Shown here one piece after another: positions 53,518-62,248 of a stretch of 64,000 nt of DNA (its first letter is position 1; every line of letters starts with the position of its first letter). The position numbers were made by a program, and so were the translations under genes. The notes below the pieces were generated by a model. It worked only from the letters and a program-made list of their open reading frames with translations, ran no database searches and was not told the DNA's origin. The stretch comes from Paramicrobacterium sp051513965 (GTDB lineage Bacteria; Actinomycetota; Actinomycetes; Actinomycetales; Microbacteriaceae): the NCBI RefSeq assembly GCF_051513965.1, contig NZ_CP195847.1:496001-560000 (forward strand), written 5' to 3'.

Positions 53518-55185
53518 ATGGAGTTCACGGGAACAGGAATCGGGCAGGGCGTCGCCGTCGGACGGACGCTGCGCATGCCGGATCCGCTGCCTGAGCCGGA
53601 CGACACGGCGAGCACGCGAACCGCTGATGATGAGGCTGCGCGCGCCGCGGCATCCATGTCGGCTGTCGCGCGTGAACTGGAGAAGCGCGGCGAGCTCGCC
53701 GGCGGCACCGCCCGCGACGTTCTCGAAGCGCAGGCGATGATGGCGGAGGACCCGTCGCTCATCGACCTTGTGACCCAGGCGACCGCTTCCGGAAAGACGG
53801 CCGAGCGCGCCGTGTTCGAGGCCTTCGGGTCATTCCGCGACCAGCTCGCCGCGATGGGCGGCTATCTGGGGGAGCGCGCCGCCGACCTCGACGATGTGTC
53901 GCAGCGCGTCATCGCTGACCTTCAGGGAGTCTCCGCTCCCGGTGTGCCGCAGCCCGATGAACCGTTCGTGCTGATCGCACGCGATCTCGCTCCCGCAGAC
54001 ACCGCGCTGCTCGATCTCGACAAGGTCCAGGCACTCGTGACGAGCGACGGCGGCCCGACCTCTCACACCGCGATCCTCGCGCGGGAGAAGTCGATCGTGG
54101 CTGTCGTCGGCGCGCTCGACGTGCTGAGCATCGCCGACGGCACGGAGGTCGTGGTGGATGCCGCATCCGGCTCGATCGTGACGGAGCCGAGCTCGGAGGC
54201 GATTGCTGCCGCCGAGCGGCGCATCGCAGAGCGCAGGGCCGCGGCATCCGCCCCCATCACCCCGGGCGCGCTCGCCGATGGCACATCCGTTCCGCTCCTG
54301 GCCAACCTCGGCTCGAGCGACGGGGCGCAGGATGCCGCTGACCTCGGTGCCGAGGGCGTCGGACTGTTCCGTACCGAGTTCCTGTTCCTCGACGCGGGGG
54401 ACACCGCGCCCAGCATCGATGAGCAGACCGCGCACTACGTGAAGCTGCTGCAAGCGTTCCCCGGCAAGAAGGTCACGGTGCGTGTACTCGACGCGGGTGC
54501 CGACAAACCCCTGCCCTTCCTGAACGACGCGGCGGAGGAGAACCCTGCACTCGGCCTCCGCGGACTGCGGGCGCTGCGGGCGAACGAGCAGATCCTGCGC
54601 GATCAGCTCAGCGCGCTCGCCGCGGCTGACGCGCAGACCGAGGCGGACCTGTGGGTCATGGCGCCGATGGTCTCGACCGTCGAGGAGACCGAGTACTTCG
54701 TCTCCCTCGCGCACGAGGTCGGCCTGAAGACGGCCGGCATCATGGTCGAAGTTCCGTCGATCGCACTTCTGGCCGAGCGCGCGTTCGCGCACGCCGACTT
54801 CGCATCCATCGGCACGAACGACCTCACCCAGTACACGCTCGCGGCGGACCGCCTGCTCGGCTCCGTCGCGCACTTCCAAGACCCGTGGCACCCTGCCGTG
54901 CTGCGGCTCATCGGCGAGGTCGGAGCTGCGGGCGCCGCAGCCGGTCGCCCCGTCGGAATCTGCGGTGAGGCTGCCGCAGACCCGCTCCTGGCCGTCGTGC
55001 TCGTCGGCCTCGGAGCAACCACCCTCTCGATGTCGCCGTCCGCGCTCGCGGATGTGCGGCACTCCCTCGCGCAGTTCGATCTCGACGCTGCGCGCAATCT
55101 CGCCACCCTCGCCCTCGCCGCCGAAGATGCGGCGTCGGCGCGCGCGGCCGCCGATGAAGCGGCCGCTCCGCTACAGAAAGAGTGA
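53518..55185 (+). CDS. ptsI: PTS enzyme I (PEP-protein phosphotransferase)
   Basis: This 555-residue enzyme takes phosphate from PEP and gives it to HPr. The active histidine is H183 in GGPTSHTAILAR. The PEP-binding domain shows GVGLFRTEFLFLD, IGTNDLTQYTLAADR and the catalytic cysteine in PVGICGEAAADP. CGAGGAGG precedes the ATG. The C-terminus is Ala-rich. It overlaps the next frame's upstream GTG, and the cellular PTS probably depends on this gene if no other copy exists. Confidence 0.96.
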   Translation: MEFTGTGIGQGVAVGRTLRMPDPLPEPDDTASTRTADDEAARAAASMSAVARELEKRGELAGGTARDVLEAQAMMAEDPSLIDLVTQATASGKTAERAVFEAFGSFRDQLAAMGGYLGERAADLDDVSQRVIADLQGVSAPGVPQPDEPFVLIARDLAPADTALLDLDKVQALVTSDGGPTSHTAILAREKSIVAVVGALDVLSIADGTEVVVDAASGSIVTEPSSEAIAAAERRIAERRAAASAPITPGALADGTSVPLLANLGSSDGAQDAADLGAEGVGLFRTEFLFLDAGDTAPSIDEQTAHYVKLLQAFPGKKVTVRVLDAGADKPLPFLNDAAEENPALGLRGLRALRANEQILRDQLSALAAADAQTEADLWVMAPMVSTVEETEYFVSLAHEVGLKTAGIMVEVPSIALLAERAFAHADFASIGTNDLTQYTLAADRLLGSVAHFQDPWHPAVLRLIGEVGAAGAAAGRPVGICGEAAADPLLAVVLVGLGATTLSMSPSALADVRHSLAQFDLDAARNLATLALAAEDAASARAAADEAAAPLQKE

Positions 55186-55190
55186 TCACA

Positions 55191-56723
55191 ATGACGACGA
55201 CGTCCAGCACTTCACGAAAGGGAGGGGTCCGGGTTCGCGTGCAGCGGTTCGGAACCTTCCTCTCCGGAATGGTGATGCCGAACATCGGGGCCTTCATCGC
55301 GTGGGGTCTCATCACGGCGTTCTTCATCGAGACCGGATGGACCCCGGTGCCGCAGCTCGGCGGCTTCGGTGAGGATGCCGACGGCAACGCCTACGTCGGA
55401 CTTGTCGGACCGATGATCACGTACATGCTGCCGCTGCTGCTCGCCTACACGGGCGGCAAGATGGTGTACGACGTCCGCGGCGGAGTCGTCGGCGTGATCG
55501 CGACGATGGGCGTCATCGTCGGAAGCGACGTGCCGATGTTCATCGGCGCCATGATCATGGGACCGCTCGCGGCCTGGATCATGAAGAAGGTCGATGGCAT
55601 CTGGGACGGCAAGATCAGGGCGGGCTTCGAGATGCTCGTCAACAACTTCTCCGCCGGCATCCTGGGTGGCCTGCTCGCCCTCGGTGGATTCTTCGGCGTG
55701 GCCCCGCTCGTCTCGGGCCTCAGCCACGCACTCGAGGTCGGCGTCGGCTGGCTCGTGAACCTCCACCTGCTGCCGCTCGCGAGCCTGCTCGTCGAGCCCG
55801 GCAAAGTGCTCTTCCTGAACAACGCGATCAACCACGGCGTCTTCACCCCGCTGGGCGTCGACCAGGTGGCGGAGCAGGGCAAGTCGATCCTCTTCCTCAT
55901 CGAGGCGAACCCCGGCCCCGGCGTCGGCATCCTGCTGGCCTTCATGTTCTTCGGGGTCGGCATGTCCAAGGCCAGCGCACCGGGCGCCGCCATCATCCAG
56001 TTCTTCGGCGGCATCCACGAGATCTACTTCCCGTACGTGCTCATGAAGCCGATGATCATCATCGCGGCGATCGCCGGTGGCATGACGGGTGTCGCGATCA
56101 ACGCTGCCTTCCAGACCGGGCTTCGTGCACCGGCATCCCCGGGAAGCATCATCGCGGTGCTCATTCAGACTGCGCCGGACAGCTACGTGGGTGTCATCCT
56201 CTCGGTCGTGGGAGCGGCGGCGGTGTCGTTCATCATCTCGGCTGTGATCCTGCGGGCATCCCGCAAGCGCGACCTCGAGAACGAGAACGCGGGTGATCTC
56301 TCGGCCGCGATCGCGAAGACCGAGGCAAACAAGGGCAAGAAGTCGAGCGTGCTCGGCACCATGGGCGGTGCAGAGGCCGAGACGGATGCCGATGCCACTG
56401 CGACCGCGACGGACGCCGGGCCCATTGAGAGCATCGTCTTCGCGTGCGATGCGGGCATGGGCTCGAGCGCTATGGGGGCATCCGTGCTTCGCAACAAACT
56501 GAAGAAGGCCGGAATCACCGATGTAAAGGTCACGAACCAGGCGATCGCCAATCTGACAGGTGACGCAGACATCGTTGTGACGCAGAATGAACTCACGGAG
56601 CGTGCACGTCTGAAGTCACCGAACTCCTCGCACGTCTCCGTCGACAACTTCATGAACAGCCCGCGGTACGACGAGGTCGTGTCTCGGGTGGCCGAAAGCA
56701 AGGGCAAGGGGGAGACCGAATGA
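55191..56723 (+). CDS. mtlA: Mannitol-specific PTS permease EIICB
   Basis: This 510-residue permease imports mannitol and phosphorylates it. The EIIC part (about 1-360) has multiple hydrophobic segments, FGTFLSGMVMPNIGAFIAWG at the start and the conserved GGIHEIYFPYVLMKP. A flexible Ala/Thr/Asp linker leads to the EIIB domain with C419 in ACDAGMGSSAMGASVL. The IIA domain fused in E. coli MtlA is a separate gene here (mtlF). I chose ATG 55191; a GTG at 55182 overlapping the ptsI stop is also possible. The end overlaps mtlF by ATGA. Confidence 0.95.
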   Translation: MTTTSSTSRKGGVRVRVQRFGTFLSGMVMPNIGAFIAWGLITAFFIETGWTPVPQLGGFGEDADGNAYVGLVGPMITYMLPLLLAYTGGKMVYDVRGGVVGVIATMGVIVGSDVPMFIGAMIMGPLAAWIMKKVDGIWDGKIRAGFEMLVNNFSAGILGGLLALGGFFGVAPLVSGLSHALEVGVGWLVNLHLLPLASLLVEPGKVLFLNNAINHGVFTPLGVDQVAEQGKSILFLIEANPGPGVGILLAFMFFGVGMSKASAPGAAIIQFFGGIHEIYFPYVLMKPMIIIAAIAGGMTGVAINAAFQTGLRAPASPGSIIAVLIQTAPDSYVGVILSVVGAAAVSFIISAVILRASRKRDLENENAGDLSAAIAKTEANKGKKSSVLGTMGGAEAETDADATATATDAGPIESIVFACDAGMGSSAMGASVLRNKLKKAGITDVKVTNQAIANLTGDADIVVTQNELTERARLKSPNSSHVSVDNFMNSPRYDEVVSRVAESKGKGETE

Positions 56724-57157
56724 CAAGCGACATCCTGGCACGGCGCAACATCGTCGCCGAGGGGACAGCGTCAACGCGCGACGAGGCGATCGCGGAGGCG
56801 GGCGCGCTGCTCGTCGCCGCGGGAGCCGTGACCGAGGCATACGTCGACGCGATGCGCGAACGTGAGAAGACCGTGTCGACCTACATGGGCAATTACCTCG
56901 CGATTCCGCACGGAACCAACGAGGCGAAGGACGAGATCTCGGCATCCGCCCTCTCGTTCATCCGCTACGCGAACCCGATCGACTGGGACGGCGAGGAGGT
57001 GCGCTTCGTCGTCGGCATCGCCGGTGTGGAGAACGAACACCTTGAGATCCTGTCGAAGATCGCGATCATCTTCTCGGAGGAGGAGTCGGTTCAGCAGCTC
57101 ATCGACGCCGCTGACGCCGACGCGCTGTACTCCCTGCTGCAGGAGGTCAACGAATAA
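56720..57157 (+). CDS. mtlF: Mannitol-specific PTS EIIA
   Basis: This 145-residue cytoplasmic protein transfers phosphate from HPr to the EIIB domain of MtlA. The active histidine is H64 in LAIPHGTNEAK, preceded by VSTYMGNYLA. EEESVQQLIDAADADALYSL is the typical C-terminal helix. It overlaps mtlA by 4 bases and mtlD by one. Confidence 0.95.
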   Translation: MTSDILARRNIVAEGTASTRDEAIAEAGALLVAAGAVTEAYVDAMREREKTVSTYMGNYLAIPHGTNEAKDEISASALSFIRYANPIDWDGEEVRFVVGIAGVENEHLEILSKIAIIFSEEESVQQLIDAADADALYSLLQEVNE

Positions 57158-58302
57158 TGAAGGCGGTTCACTTCGGAGCGGGCAACATCGGACGAGGCTT
57201 CATCGGGCTTCTGCTTCACGAGGCCGGGTACGAGGTGGTCTTCTCCGACGTGAACCCGCAGCTGATCCAGGCGTTGCAGGACGCCGACAGCTACACCGTT
57301 CACGAGGTGGGCGACGGCGCTCGCGACCACCTCGTGACGAAGTTCCGCGCGATCAACTCGGCCGAGGACGAGGCCGGACTCGTGCGGGAGCTCACCACCG
57401 CAGACGTCATCACGACGGCGGTCGGCCCGAATGTGCTGCGCTTCATCGCCCCGGCGATCGCGTCGGGCCTCGCAGCGCGAGCTGAGGATGCCTCGCCGGT
57501 GGCGATCATGGCGTGCGAGAACGCGTTGGGGGCCACCGACACCCTGCGCGAGCACATCGCGGAGAACGCCGGGGCCGACTGGGACGCTCTCGCATCGCGA
57601 GCGATCTTCGCGAACACGGCTGTCGATCGCATCGTGCCCGCGCAGGACGCCGATGCGGGCATCGACGTGACGGTCGAGGCTTTCCACGAGTGGGTGGTCG
57701 AGCGTGAGCCCTTCGGCGGTGCGGAGCCGCACCTGCCGGGTGCTCACTTCGTGGACGCGCTGCGTCCGTACATCGAGCGCAAGCTCTTCACGGTCAACAC
57801 GGGGCACGCGACCACGGCGTACTTCGGGTTCCTAGCGGGGCACGAGTTCATCGCGGATGCCGCGGCCGATCCGGTCGTCGGGGAGAAGGTGCGCCGCGTG
57901 CTGGAGGAGACCTCCGCGTATCTCATCGACGCGCACGGGCTCGACTCCGCGGAGCAGTCCGCGTATCGCGAGACGATCCTGTCGCGCTTCGCAAACCGGC
58001 ACCTCCCTGACACAGTTGTGCGTGTGGGACGCCAGCCGCTGCGGAAGCTCAGCAGACATGAGCGGTTCATCGAGCCCGCTGCCGCCATCGCCGAGCGCGG
58101 GGGAGAGCTCGACGCACTGTGTGAGGCGATCGGAGCGGCGCTGCAGTTCCATGTTCCAGAAGACGAGCAGAGTCAGGAGATGGCGGAACTGCTCGAGGAG
58201 CTGTCGGCGGATGACTTCACCACGCAGGTGATGGGCCTGGAACAGCAGCATCCGCTGTTCGCTCGCGTTCGTGACGAGGTCGCGGCCGTCACCCGCAGCT
58301 GA
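57157..58302 (+). CDS. mtlD: Mannitol-1-phosphate 5-dehydrogenase
   Basis: This 381-residue NAD enzyme oxidises mannitol 1-phosphate to fructose 6-phosphate, feeding glycolysis. The N-terminal nucleotide-binding loop is GAGNIGRGFIG. The polyol dehydrogenase signature lies around KLFTVNTGHATTAYFGFLAG, where the Lys, Asn and His are catalytic or substrate-binding. TAATG couples it to mtlF. No clear terminator follows. Confidence 0.96.
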   Translation: MKAVHFGAGNIGRGFIGLLLHEAGYEVVFSDVNPQLIQALQDADSYTVHEVGDGARDHLVTKFRAINSAEDEAGLVRELTTADVITTAVGPNVLRFIAPAIASGLAARAEDASPVAIMACENALGATDTLREHIAENAGADWDALASRAIFANTAVDRIVPAQDADAGIDVTVEAFHEWVVEREPFGGAEPHLPGAHFVDALRPYIERKLFTVNTGHATTAYFGFLAGHEFIADAAADPVVGEKVRRVLEETSAYLIDAHGLDSAEQSAYRETILSRFANRHLPDTVVRVGRQPLRKLSRHERFIEPAAAIAERGGELDALCEAIGAALQFHVPEDEQSQEMAELLEELSADDFTTQVMGLEQQHPLFARVRDEVAAVTRS

Positions 58303-58688
58303 GCGGCCGCTCGCGCTCCCAGCGCATGTGGGATATGTGTTGTGCATTGCCAGTGAACAAGACTGCTCATAGCCTCGAGCCATGTTGATCCAAACCATGA
58401 GCCGAAAAACTGCAGTACTCCTGAAGAGTGAAATTGTAGAAGAGATGCGCACGGCTGACGCTGCGGTGTATCACCTGGCACAGACGTCGATGGTTGGCGC
58501 ATTCATCGATTTCCCAATTGCACAAGGACGGCGTTCTCACACGTGGGTCGGCTACTGGCCATCACGACGGGCATTGGAATCCGCAGCGTCGCCTAGCTGT
58601 TGCTGGCCATGAGGTTGTTGACGGGGACCTCGTGCACGGTTGCCGATCGACAAGCGAGTCGCGTCACTCCGTGAGCAGGGCGATGTGG
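58303..58688. other. Gene-poor stretch after mtlD
   Basis: No supported gene is present in these 386 bases. GC content is visibly lower than in the mtl genes. Short open frames (for example 58382-58612) lack Shine-Dalgarno sequences and recognisable motifs. The stretch may be the decayed junction of an insertion bounded on the other side by the IS481-type element. Confidence 0.55.
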
Positions 58689-59243
58689 TTAGTTTGTCCG
58701 GCTTGGCCAGGCAAGGGAACCGGAGCGGATGCGGCGGATGATCGCTTCCAGCCATGAGCGTTCGTGGTCGAGCTGGTCGCGGTAGTAGTGGGTCTCGATC
58801 ATGTGCAGTTCGGGGATGTTCTCCGCTTGGTCTAGCGCGCCTTCCAGGCGCTCTTCTTCGCGATGGATGCGGTCGACGCGTCCTTGCAGTGCGGCTGCTG
58901 CTTCGGCCGGGACGAGGATTCCGAGGTAGGCCAGCGCGACCATGAATGCGGTGCGGTCGCCTAGAGCGCCGTCCCGAACCTGGCGCTCGACGCGCTCGGC
59001 GAGAGCCTGTCGGCCAGCCGGGGTGAGCTGGAATACCTGTCGGTCTGCGTCTTCCTGCTTCGAGCGCAGCCAGCCGGCCTCTACGAGTGTGTTGAGCAGT
59101 GTGTAGACGGTTGAGTTCCGCGCGCCGATGTAGGCGTAACGCGAGCGCAGCTCGCTGAAGAGGGCGTAGGCGTGCCGGGGCTGCTCGGCCATCAGCCCCA
59201 GGATCGGCAGAACGAGCGGGTTGGCGAGCGCGCTGGTCGGCAT
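58689..59243 (-). CDS. PadR-family transcriptional regulator
   Basis: This 184-residue protein has an N-terminal winged helix of the PadR type (LVLPILGLMAEQPRHAYALF, GARNSTVYTLLNTLVEAGWL, then FQLTPAGRQALAERVERQV) and a C-terminal helical dimerisation domain (VDRIHREEERLEGALDQAEN and ETHYYRDQLDHERSWLEAII), the subfamily-2-like long form. It is divergent from the glycosidase-like gene, and the 75-base gap contains two CGTATACG-centred palindromes. It probably represses both itself and that gene in response to an unknown ligand. Confidence 0.9.
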   Translation of the reverse strand: MPTSALANPLVLPILGLMAEQPRHAYALFSELRSRYAYIGARNSTVYTLLNTLVEAGWLRSKQEDADRQVFQLTPAGRQALAERVERQVRDGALGDRTAFMVALAYLGILVPAEAAAALQGRVDRIHREEERLEGALDQAENIPELHMIETHYYRDQLDHERSWLEAIIRRIRSGSLAWPSRTN

Positions 59244-59261
59244 CGCTCCAGACTAGCGGAG

Positions 59262-59305
59262 ATAGCCGTATACGGCTATGGTTTCAGTTGCCCGTATACG
59301 GCTAG
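59262..59305. promoter_or_regulatory. Duplicated palindromic PadR operator candidate
   Basis: ATAGCCGTATACGGCTAT (59262-59279) is a perfect 18-bp palindrome. A second box, CCGTATACGGCTAG (59292-59305), repeats its core and right arm, with centres 26 bp apart. Each core contains TATACG on both strands, so the boxes may double as the -10 elements of the divergent genes. Confidence 0.7.
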
Positions 59306-59318
59306 TGAGGAGTTCGTC

Positions 59319-60251
59319 ATGTTGTTTGGAATCTGGCCCGGTGTGGTTGCGGCGGATCTGGTGGATCTGACCCCGTTGGCGACGCCGCCAGAAGACGTCG
59401 AGCGCACACGCGCTGGCCTTGACCGGTTGCAGGGCGATGCGGCGCAGTTCTATATCCGCTGCTATCGGCACTACCGCGGGGTCGGAGCACCCGAACCCGG
59501 CGTCGATGCGACGCCCGCCGACCCGGGGAACTACATCGGGCGCGGCCGGCTTATCGACCTCACTGCGTGCTATCGCGCCACCGAGCCCGACCCTTCCGGC
59601 TACGCCGAGTTCGTCCGCCAAGCCGTCCGGGACGTTGCCGCGTGGGGCGGTGGGAAGGTCCAGGTCGGCGAAGAACTCAACGTGCCGTACCCACAGGACG
59701 GTGGCTTCCCTGGCTGCTTCGAGGCAGTTGGCGCGGGCGTCGCGGCCGGGATCGAGGAACGCGACCGCCTCGACGCGAATGTCGCAATCGGCGTGAACTG
59801 CGCCGGAGTCGCCGACCCCGCGTTCTGGACCAGGATGGCCGATGCTTTGGGGACGGACTCGACAGCCCGACTCGACTTCATCGGCCTAGACATGTTCCCC
59901 GACGTTTTCCACCCCATCCCAGAAGACAAAGTCAGCGCAGGGGCACAGTTTCTCGTCCGCACTCTGCGACAGGTCACCCGCGACGTCGGAATCTCCGAGG
60001 CAACGCCGATCCATGTGACCGAGACCGGCTGGCCCACCGGTGCAACCCGCGATGAGGAGAAGCAGGCACGCATCCTGCACGCCGTCGCAGAGGCCGTAGC
60101 CGCGACCGGCGAGGTGAGCGTGTACGAGTTGTTCTCGCTCCGCGACGGGATCAGCGACGGCAACTGGCAGAACGGATTCGGGCTCCTCCGCGACGACTAC
60201 ACGCCCAAACCGGCATACGACACGGTTCGACGTCTCATCGAGGCGTCGTGA
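59319..60251 (+). CDS. Glycosidase-like TIM-barrel protein
   Basis: This 310-residue protein has no signal peptide and looks like a clan GH-A-type barrel. GEELNVPYP could hold the acid/base glutamate and HVTETGWPTGATR the nucleophile, as in GH17/GH39/GH53-like enzymes. DFIGLDMFPDVFHP and YELFSLRDG are barrel-strand ends. The substrate is unknown and cytoplasmic location suggests a small glycoside. ATG 59319 follows GTGAGGAG; the frame extends further upstream through the operator and is rejected. The PadR regulator is divergent. Confidence 0.72.
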   Translation: MLFGIWPGVVAADLVDLTPLATPPEDVERTRAGLDRLQGDAAQFYIRCYRHYRGVGAPEPGVDATPADPGNYIGRGRLIDLTACYRATEPDPSGYAEFVRQAVRDVAAWGGGKVQVGEELNVPYPQDGGFPGCFEAVGAGVAAGIEERDRLDANVAIGVNCAGVADPAFWTRMADALGTDSTARLDFIGLDMFPDVFHPIPEDKVSAGAQFLVRTLRQVTRDVGISEATPIHVTETGWPTGATRDEEKQARILHAVAEAVAATGEVSVYELFSLRDGISDGNWQNGFGLLRDDYTPKPAYDTVRRLIEAS

Positions 60252-61408
60252 CGGGTGCCGCCGCGTCAGACGAGGGTTGCCTCTTGGCTGCGATGACCCA
60301 CCGAAACGCCCCGCTCACCCCCGAAGGCCGTAAGCGACTCATCGAACGCTGCCGCACTCGCCCGATCGCGCACGTGGCTGCTGAGATGGGGATTTCTCGG
60401 GCGACCGCATCGAAGTGGGTAAACCGCTACAAGAAGTTCGGGGAGCTGGGGCTCCTCGACCGCTCATCAGCTCCAGCTCGGCAGCCGACCGCCACACCAG
60501 GGGCCCTCGTCGAGCAAATCGAGTCGATGCGGCGTGAGCACAAATGGTCCGCATCTCGCATCGCTTTCGAGCTCGCCCAGCAGGGCAGACCGCTCGGCCG
60601 CCGCACCATCACCCGGATACTCGCCCAGCTCGGCCTGAACCGGAGGAAATTCATCGATCCGAACGGAGAGGCCAACCGCGCTCCACGGAAGATCATCGCC
60701 GAGCGCCCCGGGCACATGGTGCATCTCGACGTGAAGAAGACCGGCCGCATCCCGGACGGCGGCGGCTGGCGCGTGCACGGAAGAGACAGCGCTGAGGCCA
60801 GAGCCGTCGCACGCACGAAGGAGCGAGGTGCGCGCACCGGCTACGTCTACCTGCACTCCGCGATCGACGGCCATACCCGCCTCGCCTACACCGAAGCCCT
60901 CGAGAACGAGCAAGCAACGACGGCGATCGCGTTCCTCGACCGAGCGCGCGAGTGGTTCGCCAAGCACGGCATCGCGAAGATCGAGCGGATCATCACCGAC
61001 AACGGCGCCTGCTACCGCGCCCAAGCATTCGCAGCCGCTCTCGGCGGCTCGCAGCACCGGCGCACGAGGCCGTACACGCCGAAGCACAACGGCAAGGTCG
61101 AGCGCTACAACCGCATCCTGGCCGAGGAGTTCCTCTACGCACGAACTTGGAACTCAGAGACCGAACGCGTGAACGCGCTCGCGACCTGGAATCAGCACTA
61201 CAACTACCACCGGCCCCACGGAGCCCACGGTGGAAAGCCGCCCGCGTCCGCAACACCATTGCGTGTCAACAACGTCCTGGCCTCATACAATTTTGTCGAC
61301 ACAGATGATTACGTCTTGATCCTCGCGGCTCCACATGTTCGCCTGCCGGACCACGCCCTGGTCGCCTCAACGTTGGAACGAGATGACTTCATTACAGGGT
61401 GGCTGACA
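60252..61408 (+). mobile_element. IS481-type insertion sequence, ends uncertain
   Basis: The transposase gene defines the element. On the right, GGGTGGCTGACA (61397-61408), which reads TGTCAGCCACCC on the other strand, looks like an IS terminus beginning with TGT. I find no matching inverted copy on the left, either near 60250 or before the PadR gene. It may be a truncated or composite element. No target duplication was found by eye. Confidence 0.5.
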
Positions 61409-61447
61409 CTTTCTCAGGGAGGGGACGAGTCAGCGGGCGATCGATGA
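60293..61447 (+). CDS. IS481-family transposase, 3' end extended
   Basis: This 384-residue protein has an N-terminal helix-turn-helix (IAHVAAEMGISRATASKWVN, then RYKKFGELGLLDRSS) and an RNase H-like DDE core. The first Asp is in MVHLDVKKTG, the second in IITDNGACYRA and the Glu in KHNGKVERYNRILAEEF, followed by NYHRPHGAHGGKPP. IS481 transposases usually stop just after a segment like VNNVLASYN. Here the frame runs on for about 50 more residues of unrelated sequence, which suggests loss of the native stop or a junction with another element. The start at ATG 60293 is the family-like MTHRNAPLTPEG. Confidence 0.88.
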   Translation: MTHRNAPLTPEGRKRLIERCRTRPIAHVAAEMGISRATASKWVNRYKKFGELGLLDRSSAPARQPTATPGALVEQIESMRREHKWSASRIAFELAQQGRPLGRRTITRILAQLGLNRRKFIDPNGEANRAPRKIIAERPGHMVHLDVKKTGRIPDGGGWRVHGRDSAEARAVARTKERGARTGYVYLHSAIDGHTRLAYTEALENEQATTAIAFLDRAREWFAKHGIAKIERIITDNGACYRAQAFAAALGGSQHRRTRPYTPKHNGKVERYNRILAEEFLYARTWNSETERVNALATWNQHYNYHRPHGAHGGKPPASATPLRVNNVLASYNFVDTDDYVLILAAPHVRLPDHALVASTLERDDFITGWLTLSQGGDESAGDR

Positions 61448-61693
61448 AAGCCTGAGTATCTGTGACGTCAGGGCACGGGCAGGTGAAGGCGTACCCCGGG
61501 ATTCTCTTCGCATTGTCTCAGGGCGGATAATTGCAGTGCGGTGGTTGCGATCCGCGCGAAGCTCGGACTGGCGAAGCGCCGCAATATCACATAAGATAAT
61601 CCGTTGGTGCATTGTGCACGTCGCACGGCGTGTCCGTCCCGCACCGAAATCCAACGCACGACCAGTGCGACAAACCTGAGCGACAGTGAGGCT
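61448..61693 (+). promoter_or_regulatory. Region upstream of infA
   Basis: No gene is present. ATAAGATAAT (61591-61600) is the best -10 candidate for the infA-rpmJ-rpsM-rpsK transcript, but its -35 is weak. Because the mtl block and IS intervene, this promoter, rather than secY-adk-map readthrough, must serve infA. Confidence 0.4.
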
Positions 61694-61915
61694 ATGGCCA
61701 AAAAAGACGGTGTCATCGAGATCGAAGGATCCGTGATCGAAGCCCTGCCCAACGCCATGTTCCGCGTTGAGCTGACGAACGGTCACAAGGTTCTTGCCCA
61801 CATTTCGGGCAAGATGCGCCAGCACTACATCCGCATCCTCCCCGAGGACCGCGTGATCGTTGAGCTGACCCCTTACGACCTGACCCGCGGCCGTATCGTC
61901 TACCGCTACAAGTAA
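61694..61915 (+). CDS. infA: Translation initiation factor IF-1
   Basis: This 73-residue S1/OB-fold protein binds the A site of the small subunit. MAKKDGVIEIEGSVIEALPN is the invariant start, selecting ATG 61694 over longer frames. HKVLAHISGKMRQHYIRILP and TRGRIVYRYK complete the family. GTGAGGC is a modest ribosome-binding site. Confidence 0.98.
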   Translation: MAKKDGVIEIEGSVIEALPNAMFRVELTNGHKVLAHISGKMRQHYIRILPEDRVIVELTPYDLTRGRIVYRYK

Positions 61916-61989
61916 GTCGCGCTGTAAGTAACGGTTGAGCGCAGCTCACGGCTGCGTTCTTCACGAGGACAGCGAACTGAAGGAAGAAC

Positions 61990-62106
61990 ATGAAGGTCCA
62001 CCCCAGCGTCAAGAAGATCTGCGATCACTGCAAGGTGATCCGTCGTCACGGACGCGTCATGGTGATCTGCAAGAGCAACCCGCGCCACAAGCAGCGCCAG
62101 GGCTAG
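61990..62106 (+). CDS. rpmJ: 50S ribosomal protein L36
   Basis: This 38-residue protein starts MKVHPSVKKICDHCKVIRR and ends PRHKQRQG. The zinc ligands C11, C14, C27 and H33 are all present, so this is the zinc-binding form and no zinc-independent substitution is seen. AAGGAAGAAC precedes the ATG. It is a normal alpha-operon member between infA and rpsM. Confidence 0.97.
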   Translation: MKVHPSVKKICDHCKVIRRHGRVMVICKSNPRHKQRQG

Positions 62107-62248
62107 CAGACGCGGCTCTGCCGCGCGCCACAACACAATAACGAAAGCAGGCAGTCCCAGAACTCGATCCGTCGAGGGACACCCAGGGGAGGAGGCCCTG
62201 GCACCGGAACTGTCCCATACCTCCACGAAACTCCTAGGAGAAGCCACC

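Noticed and set aside
58382..58612. A 76-codon frame after mtlD
   Set aside because: It has no Shine-Dalgarno, no recognisable domain and a frameshifted character. I treat it as noncoding or decayed sequence.
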